DNA of 64,000 nucleotides from Pseudomonadota bacterium (GTDB lineage Bacteria > Pseudomonadota > Gammaproteobacteria > Steroidobacterales > Woeseiaceae), in NCBI GenBank assembly GCA_022563195.1, contig JADFNV010000004.1, forward strand, positions 1-64,000, in the 5' to 3' direction. Numbering within the stretch: the stretch's first letter is position 1; every line of letters starts with the position of its first letter. The notes beneath the pieces are model-generated. The model saw only the letters and a list, made by a program, of their open reading frames with translations. It did no database searches and was not told where the DNA came from. Position numbers and translations under genes: made by a program. Positions 35,589 to 42,953 of this stretch are shown one piece after another.

Positions 35589-37358
35589 CTATTCACCGCT
35601 TTGGGGAATGTCCTCACCGAGCATCAGGGCGCGGACGAATTTTACCGGTGGTGAGCCGTAGGAGAGTGCCTGATCGTGGTAGCGGCGCAGCGTGAATTCG
35701 TCACCCCATTCCTCTTCGATGGCTTTACGCAATTCGACATGCTCCTGGTAGCCGACGAAGTAAGTCGAGAGTTGCGCTGATGTCAGTTGTGCCCGCACCC
35801 ATTTTCCGGCAGCCTCACGCTCTTCCTGGAAACCACCTTCGATCATGAGATTCATCGCTTCATCACGTGTCATACCATCTACATGAATCGCCGAATCGAT
35901 AATGGCGTTCGTCACTGCACGCAAATACGACTTGAGATTGATAAGCCGCATCAGCGGGTCATAGTCGAGGTAGCCCTCGTCGACCATGACGCGCTCTGCG
36001 TAGACCGCCCAGCCTTCGACGAACGGTCCTGACCAGAGTACGCTGCGCAAGGTCGAGGGGTAACGGTTACTGAGCGCCAGCTGCAGGTAATGCCCCGGCA
36101 CGCCCTCGTGAATTGTCAGGTCCTGGATTGAGAGCATGTTGTATTCACGCAGGAAAGAAGTGACCTGTTCGTCGGTCCATTCTTCCGGCAATGGTGCGAC
36201 CGCATAGAACGCTGCTTGCCCCTGGTCGAGCGGTCCCGGCGGATCGAGGTAGGCGATGGACACACCACGCTGGAATTCGGGCATGACGATGATTTCAACG
36301 GGATCATCGGGCATCGTCACTATGTCGTGTTCAATGACGAAGTCGGTTGCCTGCTGCAGATACTCCTTCGCAACCTCGACGATGCCGTCGCGCGGCGGCA
36401 AACGCTGATACGCCTGCTCGAGTGCCGCGCGAATGATGACCTGTTTGTAATCCTCGTTCGGTGTGTCCGGGAACGCCGTATAGGTGTGCGTCTTGGCATA
36501 GATTTCCCTGGCGATTTCATACATCTGATGACGCACGGACTCATACTCGTCTTCGGCGCGAGCCTTGACTTCCCTTCGGCTAAGCGGTGAATTCAGGGCG
36601 AACGCGAGCTTCGCATCGAACAGTTCTGCACCGATGCGAAAGTCGCCGGCCGCCCGCGGTAGCAGTTCTTCTTCGAGCCAGGTCTGGTGTTCGGCAATCG
36701 CGTTCCTGGCAACTTCAATAGCAGCCGTCAGTCTATCTCTCGTGCCCGGCGTCAATTCGTCCATACGCGGCACGATCATGGTGTCAATGATGGAAACAAG
36801 ACCCGGGTTCTGTTGTGCGGCCGTTTCGGCGTGGATCTTGGGTACCCGTTCCGGATCGATGGATTCACGAGCCTGGCCAAGAAATCGCGGCAGCTGTTCG
36901 AGCCGTGAGGATGCGTCACCAAAGCGCTGCTCGAGTGATGCAAAGTCGCGCGCGACCAGGCCGTAAATCGAGCGCCCGGACAGGTCGACGTAGACGAGTG
37001 GATCCCAGGCCCACGATTGGAACGTATCAAGCGCCCACAGGCTGGACTCGACCTCGTTGTGCAGGATTTCAGCATCCACCTGATTGGCTCGTGACAAGGA
37101 TTCACGATCAATGGCCGCGAGTGCCGCACGGTATTCAAGGTAAAGGCGCCGGGTATTGGCGCGTCCCCGCGCATCGACGTTGTCGAGCTCATGATCCGCG
37201 CTGTGATCGCCGATCAGCGTTGCCGAGACCGGCGATATCAGGCTCAGGTCACTGACGTACTGCTCGGCTAGCTTGCCGAACGCCTCATCAGCGGTCGGTG
37301 CGGCGGCCATGCTGCCAGAGAACAATGCAATGGCAAGTATGGAGGCGTATCTTTTCAC
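35589..37358 (-). CDS. Exported DUF885-family metallopeptidase-like protein
   Basis: About 589 residues, matching the DUF885 family length. From GTG 37358 there is a clean signal peptide (KRYASILAIALFSGSMAAA). The zinc-site-like motif IHEGVPGHYLQLAL near residue 400 is the family hallmark, a variant of the HExxH-type motif, with the likely third ligand in WAVYAERVM. The helical N-terminal half and RMDELTPGTRDR region are typical. Members are thought to be periplasmic peptidases. The longer frame to 37493 lacks a signal peptide, so the GTG start is chosen despite a weak ribosome site. It diverges from the L,D-transpeptidase. Confidence 0.85.
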   Translation of the reverse strand: MKRYASILAIALFSGSMAAAPTADEAFGKLAEQYVSDLSLISPVSATLIGDHSADHELDNVDARGRANTRRLYLEYRAALAAIDRESLSRANQVDAEILHNEVESSLWALDTFQSWAWDPLVYVDLSGRSIYGLVARDFASLEQRFGDASSRLEQLPRFLGQARESIDPERVPKIHAETAAQQNPGLVSIIDTMIVPRMDELTPGTRDRLTAAIEVARNAIAEHQTWLEEELLPRAAGDFRIGAELFDAKLAFALNSPLSRREVKARAEDEYESVRHQMYEIAREIYAKTHTYTAFPDTPNEDYKQVIIRAALEQAYQRLPPRDGIVEVAKEYLQQATDFVIEHDIVTMPDDPVEIIVMPEFQRGVSIAYLDPPGPLDQGQAAFYAVAPLPEEWTDEQVTSFLREYNMLSIQDLTIHEGVPGHYLQLALSNRYPSTLRSVLWSGPFVEGWAVYAERVMVDEGYLDYDPLMRLINLKSYLRAVTNAIIDSAIHVDGMTRDEAMNLMIEGGFQEEREAAGKWVRAQLTSAQLSTYFVGYQEHVELRKAIEEEWGDEFTLRRYHDQALSYGSPPVKFVRALMLGEDIPQSGE

Positions 37359-37436
37359 GGCTTTATCCCGGGGTCTCAAACTGATGCCCGTGAACATATC
37401 ATGGTGATGCTTCCCGGGCAGCTGTAATATCCCGGC

Positions 37437-38336
37437 ATGTTCCGTTTGCTTAGCCTCGCCATTGTGCTCGGTTCCGGTATGGCAATAGCCCAAGATGCCG
37501 ACGTCCTGCCTGCCTACGTTCTGCAGCTCCCGGACTCCGTTGACAGTATTCTCATCGCAGAAACCGACACATCGACGCTACACCGGTTCATGCGAGGTCG
37601 CCATGGGTTCGAGCCAGGTGATGAACGATATATGTCGGTCGGTCAGGGCGGAGTGGGTAAGCGACGCGCCTGGGACCGACGCACACCGTTGGGTATTTAC
37701 TTCGTCAACGATCAGCTCGACACCAGTGGTCTGCATGAAAGGTATGGTCCGACTGCGTTTACTCTCGACTATCCGAACGCCTGGGACCGCTTCAACGAGC
37801 GAACCGGTGGCGGCATCTGGATACACGGGGTGACGCCCGGCAGCGGTCCGCGGCCGCCATTGGATACCGACGGCTGTATCGCCCTGCCCAATGCTGATTT
37901 GCTGCTCCTCGAGGAACATCTCGTGCCGCTGGTGACTCCGGTGATTATTGCGCGCAAGATTCGCAGGAAAAGCGCCGAGCAAATTGCTGCAACCCGTGAC
38001 GAACTGATGACTGCGCTCGACTCCTGGGCGAGCAGTTATCGTAGCGGCGATTGGCACCGCTATCTGTCATTGTATGCTGCTGACTTTGAGTATCGAGGCC
38101 TGGACAGGGACGAATGGTCAGCGTACCGGCTGCAGGCGCTGGCTGAACGACCGATTCGGCAATTTGTTCTCGATGATGTGATGCTGCTTGAAGATCCTGA
38201 AGAGGAGGGTCTGTTCTTGAGCCGGTTTCGACAATCGATTGTCGACGACGAGCACACGACCATGACGATCAAGCGCCTGTACTGGCGCCGCGCGAAGAAC
38301 GGCGAGCTGAAAATTGTCACAGAAGATAACGGCTGA
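37437..38336 (+). CDS. L,D-transpeptidase (YkuD) with C-terminal NTF2-like domain
   Basis: 299-residue periplasmic enzyme. Residues 1-18 are a signal peptide. The YkuD domain spans about 35-175. Its catalytic segment is GGIWIHG, followed by DTDGCIALPNADL, giving the His, Gly and nucleophilic Cys. These enzymes form 3-3 peptidoglycan crosslinks or attach proteins to the wall. The C-terminal 110 residues (LDSWASSYRSGDWHRYLSLY...) look like a nuclear-transport-factor-2-like domain, as in the Cds6-type transpeptidases. It converges on the beta-barrel gene with two bases between. Confidence 0.88.
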   Translation: MFRLLSLAIVLGSGMAIAQDADVLPAYVLQLPDSVDSILIAETDTSTLHRFMRGRHGFEPGDERYMSVGQGGVGKRRAWDRRTPLGIYFVNDQLDTSGLHERYGPTAFTLDYPNAWDRFNERTGGGIWIHGVTPGSGPRPPLDTDGCIALPNADLLLLEEHLVPLVTPVIIARKIRRKSAEQIAATRDELMTALDSWASSYRSGDWHRYLSLYAADFEYRGLDRDEWSAYRLQALAERPIRQFVLDDVMLLEDPEEEGLFLSRFRQSIVDDEHTTMTIKRLYWRRAKNGELKIVTEDNG

Positions 38337-38337
38337 T

Positions 38338-39258
38338 TCAGCCGCCAAACAGGTATAGCAACGACAAGCGCATGGCGTACTTGGTCGTAAATTGCAGTGA
38401 ATCGTTGAGATCGCGAGCCACCGGAATTGTCGCGGACGCTTTCAAAGCCAAGGCTTCGGTTACGTGATACTGCACCGCCGGCATCACATCGAGCCATTGC
38501 CCGCCTGTGTTCGGTATGTCCACCGAGTCGCGCTTGTCGCGTTGCGCGTGTCGGTAAAATAGTTCGAGACTGAAACCCCACGGTGTCTGTGTCTGGTAGC
38601 TGGCGCCGATCGAGGCCGTCGTCGAGTGGCCGAACTGGTAGTCCCGATCGTTCTCGCCGTTATAAGTATGGCTGGTGCTGAAATAGACTTGTGCGCCCGC
38701 CGACTCGTTCAGGGCCCTGGCGTAGTAGGCCCAAACAATGCCGCCATACGCACCGATGGATGGCTGCAGGTCTTCGGACAGTGTCAGGCCCTCATTTTTG
38801 ACGTCGTCAGCGCCGATCGGTAGTTGCCGGCCCAGCCCGAAAGACAAGGCATTTTTCGAGTACACCGAAATCGTGGCGGGTGAATACCGGAGCATGACGA
38901 TAGCGTCTCCGAGCCCGGACGCACGGTCTGTCGAACCTCCAACATCACGCTCGTGTGCAACAAGCGATAACAGGGCCGAAAATGACCACTTCGCGGTCAG
39001 GCCACGACTGGCCTCCAAGACCAGCGCCTGTGATGTCCTGTCCCGGCCTGTCTGGTCGGGAATGGTAGAGGAACCGCTGACAAGCTCACTGATGTCACGA
39101 AATTCGTAAGTGCTGGCAATAAACCACTGTTTATCCCGTGGCGACGCCGTCTGCATGGTGCCGAGCATTGGGACGCTGGCACAGCTACACGTCTGTGCGT
39201 ATACCTTCGTGGATATGGCAATCAACGCTACCGCGACAACGATGCTGAGTGATTTCAT
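38338..39258 (-). CDS. Outer-membrane beta-barrel protein (MetA/phenol-pathway-like)
   Basis: 306-residue exported protein. A signal peptide ends at VYA. The mature N-terminus is cysteine-rich (QTCSCASVPMLG), followed by alternating amphipathic strands, e.g. KQWFIASTYEFRD, WSFSALLSLVAHE and AMRLSLLYLF, consistent with a 12-stranded barrel like those annotated as transporter or phenol-degradation MetA proteins. No function can be stated. Its start overlaps the stop of the DUF3179 lipoprotein gene (ATGA), so the two proteins are made together and probably cooperate at the outer membrane. Confidence 0.68.
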   Translation of the reverse strand: MKSLSIVVAVALIAISTKVYAQTCSCASVPMLGTMQTASPRDKQWFIASTYEFRDISELVSGSSTIPDQTGRDRTSQALVLEASRGLTAKWSFSALLSLVAHERDVGGSTDRASGLGDAIVMLRYSPATISVYSKNALSFGLGRQLPIGADDVKNEGLTLSEDLQPSIGAYGGIVWAYYARALNESAGAQVYFSTSHTYNGENDRDYQFGHSTTASIGASYQTQTPWGFSLELFYRHAQRDKRDSVDIPNTGGQWLDVMPAVQYHVTEALALKASATIPVARDLNDSLQFTTKYAMRLSLLYLFGG

Positions 39259-40373
39259 GATCCGACCAAGTTGAAGTGAATTTCGGTATCAGGGAAGTGA
39301 GCTACCCAGGCGAACCAGTAAGCCGTATACGATCTGGTTATCGAGAGTTGCTCCCCGGCCCGGGGCCCGGTTACTGCTGTGCCGAAAGCGTCCCAGACGT
39401 TGCCTTCGTCGTCGCTGAGAATATTAGGCAGATCGTTGTCGATTGCGGTGAATGTCAGAATAGTTCCATCCGCAAGTTCGCGATCGTAGATTACAGCGAA
39501 GTCCAGGGCCGTATTACCGACGACGACAATGGATTGGTCTTGAAACTGATCATTGATCGCCAGTGTCGTAGATCCGAACCCATTCAACTGGTAAGCCTTG
39601 GTAACGGTATCGGCATCGATCCCGGAACCGGAGCGAATACCGATCACCCGCGTTTTCGGATGCAGACGTTGATCAACGCTTGTAACCGGGAATAACAGGC
39701 TGGCATTTTCGCGATAGTCGCCGTAGGGATAATTCTGGTAATTGCGGTTGAAACCTGTGTTCCGGGTCATGACCAGGGCATTGGGGTACATATCGCGCAG
39801 CGTCCCATACCTGCCTTCGAGCAACTGAATTCTTTCCGGTAATTCTCGAATGCGAAATCCCGATATCGAAATCTCGAGCATCTGTGACCAGATGCTATCC
39901 GTTTGGCGGTCGTACAAGAGCAGGTTTGAGTTGTACAGCAGCCCGGACACGCCGAACGAGGAGTCGGCATCAGTCGGCGTCGCCAGCCATGCCATAGCGG
40001 ATCCGGTCAGCGGACAATAGCTCAAAACATAGGGGTCATTAGCCGGACCGTCGTTGACGATTTCGTGCCAGTCCATGATGTCGTGTGGATATATCTTGAC
40101 GGTGGCGCCATGTTTCACGGCAATGGCGAGTTCGTTCGAACCCACGGTAAGTATCGTTGCTGCGGACTCGAAATCAGGGCTCTGTAGTGCCGGAATCCCA
40201 TCTTTGCCGGGTCCGCCATCGAAAACATTGCCTATGGGTATTAACCATTCGACGTTATTCGAGACCGGAGGCGGAGGCGTCCTGCTGCCACCACCACCGC
40301 CACAGGCGGTGGCGAAGATAGCGATCAGGACGAGCAGAAAATCAGCCCTTATTCTCGTGCGGTGCGCATACAT
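39255..40373 (-). CDS. DUF3179-domain lipoprotein
   Basis: 372 residues. The N-terminus LLVLIAIFATAC followed by Gly/Pro-rich spacer is a lipoprotein signal with Cys near residue 24. The rest matches DUF3179: GIPALQSPDFESAATIL, YCPLTGSAMAW (the conserved Cys-Pro-Leu-Thr-Gly), FGVSGLLYNSNLLLYDR and DSIWSQM. DUF3179 proteins are uncharacterised surface proteins, and the conserved Cys may carry a cofactor. It is translationally coupled to the beta-barrel gene downstream. Confidence 0.85.
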   Translation of the reverse strand: MYAHRTRIRADFLLVLIAIFATACGGGGGSRTPPPPVSNNVEWLIPIGNVFDGGPGKDGIPALQSPDFESAATILTVGSNELAIAVKHGATVKIYPHDIMDWHEIVNDGPANDPYVLSYCPLTGSAMAWLATPTDADSSFGVSGLLYNSNLLLYDRQTDSIWSQMLEISISGFRIRELPERIQLLEGRYGTLRDMYPNALVMTRNTGFNRNYQNYPYGDYRENASLLFPVTSVDQRLHPKTRVIGIRSGSGIDADTVTKAYQLNGFGSTTLAINDQFQDQSIVVVGNTALDFAVIYDRELADGTILTFTAIDNDLPNILSDDEGNVWDAFGTAVTGPRAGEQLSITRSYTAYWFAWVAHFPDTEIHFNLVGS

Positions 40374-40499
40374 TGCGACGGCCCCCTCAAACAGCGCCCC
40401 ATATCAATAGGCGACCGGCGAAGGTGCTACTTTATTACGGGGCTATGGAGAAAATCGGTGCAGGGAACCGAGTATGTGTCCCCAATTGGATCGGCAGGC

Positions 40500-41339
40500 C
40501 TAGCGTGCCGATTCGCGAGCAACGAGTTCGTCAATCAACTCGAGCAAGTTTGGATATCCACCGGCCTCGGAACTACCGGTACGATATTTGCCGTTTACAA
40601 CCATCGTTGGAACGTTCGCAACGCCGTAGCGGCGATTGAGATCTTCCGCGAGGCGGAGCTTCTGACTGACTTCGAATGACTTCCAGGTGCGTTCGAACTC
40701 ATCGGCACTGGCACCGAAACGCTCGAACAGCTTGCGAATCGAATCCACGGACGTCAGGCGATTGCCGCGGCGATGGTATTCCTGAAAGACAGCCTCACGA
40801 AACCGGGCGGCGTCTTCAATAATCCCATTACGAACCAGGACTTCTTCGGTGTAGAAAAGTTGCGCGTGCAATTGGAGTATGCGGTTCCACATGGCCGGAA
40901 CCCGGACGAAGCGAACACTCGCTGGTTTATCTGCATCCCAGCCATTAATGAATGGTTCGAAGTCGTAACAATGCGAACAGCCGTACCAGAAAAATTCAGC
41001 GACCTCGATCTTGTCGGCACCGCCGACCGTCGGTTGTGTCGGCACCATACGAGCGTAATGCGTGCCTTCGGAATATTTCCACTGCCTCGTTACGGCTGGG
41101 ACATCGGCCTGCGCGAGCAGGATCGCCTGTTCCTCCGGTTCTGGTTCGGCAGCCGACTCTTCGACGATTTCAAGCGTTTCTTCATCTTCCCCGGTATCGG
41201 CTTCAACCGTTGCCAGGGCCTCGTCTGCAACACTTTCATCCGCGGCAGGTGCTGTTTCCGTGACTACAGGTGGCGGATCGTCACTACTGCAGGCTGCAAG
41301 TAACAGAAACGTCACACCGATCCAAAATACGTTTTTCAT
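40500..41339 (-). CDS. dsbA: DsbA-family thiol:disulfide interchange protein with lipobox
   Basis: 279 residues from ATG 41339. The N-terminus WIGVTFLLLAAC is a good lipobox with Ser-Ser-Asp-Asp after the Cys, then about 60 acidic residues link to a DsbA thioredoxin fold. The active site is FFWYGCSHCYDFEP (CSHC rather than the usual CPHC), and the cis-Pro loop is VANVPTMVVNG. It introduces disulfides into periplasmic proteins, here apparently membrane-tethered. Its start overlaps the cytochrome stop by one base (TAATG), so the two are translationally coupled. Cytochrome c4-dsbA next to engB and polA is a conserved gammaproteobacterial neighbourhood. Confidence 0.88.
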   Translation of the reverse strand: MKNVFWIGVTFLLLAACSSDDPPPVVTETAPAADESVADEALATVEADTGEDEETLEIVEESAAEPEPEEQAILLAQADVPAVTRQWKYSEGTHYARMVPTQPTVGGADKIEVAEFFWYGCSHCYDFEPFINGWDADKPASVRFVRVPAMWNRILQLHAQLFYTEEVLVRNGIIEDAARFREAVFQEYHRRGNRLTSVDSIRKLFERFGASADEFERTWKSFEVSQKLRLAEDLNRRYGVANVPTMVVNGKYRTGSSEAGGYPNLLELIDELVARESAR

Positions 41340-41968
41340 TATTTGAGGCCCTGAACGTAGGATGCCAGTGCGAGGATATCCTCCTCGCTCAGGCGAGATG
41401 CGATATCGCGCATCATGCGTGTCCTGCCGTCGGACTGCCGCGCGTTGGATGCGTAATCGCGTAACGTCTTGGCGGTATAGGTTGCATGCTGGCCTTTGAG
41501 CGCCGGGTAGCTTGCGGCAGGGTTGCCGCGCCCGGTCGGCCCGTGACAGGCCATGCACGCCGCCACATTCGATTTCTCGCTACCGCCACGGTAAAGCGCT
41601 TGAGCGCGGACAATTGTGCCTGGATTGGCCACGGCCATCGCAGGTGCCGGCAGCCCTTCGAAGTAAACCGCGAGATCGCCCAGGTCATCGTCAGAGAGCA
41701 ACATCGCCTGGCCGGTCATCAGCGGATCGCTGCGTGTGCCGTCCTTGAATGCCTTGAGTTGGGCAACGATGTAAGTTGCACTCTGGCCAGCGATATTGGG
41801 CCAGAGCGGATTCACACTATTGCCGTCTTGTCCGTGGCATGCAGAACAGGTGATAGATTTGGCCTTGCCTGCTTCTGCCGATCCTTCAACGAGACTCTCT
41901 GCCTGAATCTGCAGCGGCGTCAGAATTACAGCCGTCAGTATGCAAATTGGAGCAAACTTGATGTTCAT
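41339..41968 (-). CDS. Dihaem cytochrome c4
   Basis: 209-residue periplasmic electron carrier. A signal peptide (ICILTAVILTPLQIQA) is followed by two similar haem domains with binding motifs CSACHG and CMACHG. Axial Met candidates are in the segments DPLMTGQAM and RTRMMRDIA. Two-domain length and spacing match cytochrome c4, donor to cbb3-type oxidases. ATG 41968 starts the signal peptide. The longer frame to 42061 is rejected. It diverges from engB and is coupled to dsbA. Confidence 0.92.
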   Translation of the reverse strand: MNIKFAPICILTAVILTPLQIQAESLVEGSAEAGKAKSITCSACHGQDGNSVNPLWPNIAGQSATYIVAQLKAFKDGTRSDPLMTGQAMLLSDDDLGDLAVYFEGLPAPAMAVANPGTIVRAQALYRGGSEKSNVAACMACHGPTGRGNPAASYPALKGQHATYTAKTLRDYASNARQSDGRTRMMRDIASRLSEEDILALASYVQGLK

Positions 41969-42145
41969 GTGCTTGTAGCCGTTAGTTCCTCGCGATGGGC
42001 GCACCCATCGCCATCGTGAATTCGATTGTCCGGTCATAGATGAGCTGGCAACAGCTTGCAAAGAGTTGGATTGTCTTGCTGCATGACCCTGAAGCCGTCA
42101 GACTGTGGCGCCAAATTATACACGGAATTTCCGGGGCATACCCCC

Positions 42146-42736
42146 ATGTCGACATACCCTGAAGCTTGCTTTATTAAGAGTGCCGACGCTGGCAATCAGT
42201 TCCCTCCGGATACAGGCAGTGAGGTCGCAGTCGCCGGACGGTCGAATGCCGGCAAGTCGAGCGCGATCAACGTTATCGTCAACCGGCGCCAATTTGCGCG
42301 TACGAGCAAGACACCGGGCAGAACCCAACTCGTCAATTTCTTTCATTTACGCGATGAACGACGCCTTGTTGATTTGCCGGGCTATGGTTATGCGCGCGTG
42401 TCCGAGTCGAAGCGGCGGCATTGGGGTGAGCTGCTCTCCGGCTATTTCAGTACGCGGCAGAGCCTTAGAGGTTTGTTGATGATTGTCGACATTCGGCGGC
42501 AGTTGACGGAATACGATCGTCGCATGATGGCCTTCGCCGAAGAGGTCGAAGTACCCGTACACATACTGCTTACCAAGGCCGACAAGTTGAAGCGCGGACA
42601 GGCAGCGACGGCATTGCTGGCCGTAAAAAAAGAACTTGGCGATCGAGCAACTGTGCAGCAATTCTCGGCGCTCAAGAAGCACGGTGAGAGTGAAGCACGA
42701 AAGATGTTGGAATTATTTCTTTGCGCACAAAAATAA
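42146..42736 (+). CDS. engB: Ribosome biogenesis GTPase EngB (YihA/YsxC)
   Basis: 196-residue GTPase for 50S subunit assembly. G1 is GRSNAGKSS, G2 lies in RTSKTPGRTQLVNFF, G3 is DLPGYGYAR and G4 is TKADK, all in the EngB order. ATG 42146 fits the family N-terminus (CFIKSADAGNQFPPD), with CCGGGG upstream as a possible site. The last codons and stop overlap the T-run of the convergent small-RNA terminator. Confidence 0.94.
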   Translation: MSTYPEACFIKSADAGNQFPPDTGSEVAVAGRSNAGKSSAINVIVNRRQFARTSKTPGRTQLVNFFHLRDERRLVDLPGYGYARVSESKRRHWGELLSGYFSTRQSLRGLLMIVDIRRQLTEYDRRMMAFAEEVEVPVHILLTKADKLKRGQAATALLAVKKELGDRATVQQFSALKKHGESEARKMLELFLCAQK

Positions 42737-42766
42737 AAAAACCCCGGATCACAATGTGTACCGGGG
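42732..42766 (-). terminator. Intrinsic terminator of the small RNA, downstream of polA
   Basis: CCCCGG (42761-42766 on the minus strand) pairs with CCGGGG (42742-42747), with a CAC/GUG inner helix, then a U-run across 42741-42732 that overlaps the engB stop codon. No U-run follows on the plus strand, so it serves leftward transcripts only. Confidence 0.85.
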
Positions 42767-42897
42767 TAAGAAGAAGCAGCCGGCTTGGGGAAACCGGGCT
42801 GCACGCCTGCTTAGGGAGGTAAGCAGGCGTAGTGAGTTATGCACTCAAGGGATTGGAGTGTGGATGGGGTTGATAGTTCCCAGCAACATACAAATCA
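42732..42897 (-). ncRNA. Candidate small regulatory RNA in the polA-engB (Spot 42/ErsA) locus
   Basis: The 217 bases between the convergent polA and engB genes have no coding frame but, read leftward, three consecutive hairpins. First is a perfect 11-bp stem (42803-42813 with 42820-42830) whose six-base loop is CCUCCC, the complement of a Shine-Dalgarno sequence. Second is GCAGCC/GGCUGC (42776-42802) with a C-rich UUUCCCCAA loop. Third is CCCCGG/CCGGGG (42742-42766) followed by seven U, A and five U: an intrinsic terminator. A -10-like TATATT (42904-42909) would start it near 42897, but no good -35 is seen, so the 5' end is uncertain. As I recall, E. coli spf (Spot 42) and Pseudomonas ersA occupy this same position and orientation. 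Confidence 0.72.
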
Positions 42898-42953
42898 TTG
42901 AAAAATATAGCGTTTCTATTTCGATTCGCGCATTGTAGGAGCGGGCCGTAATA

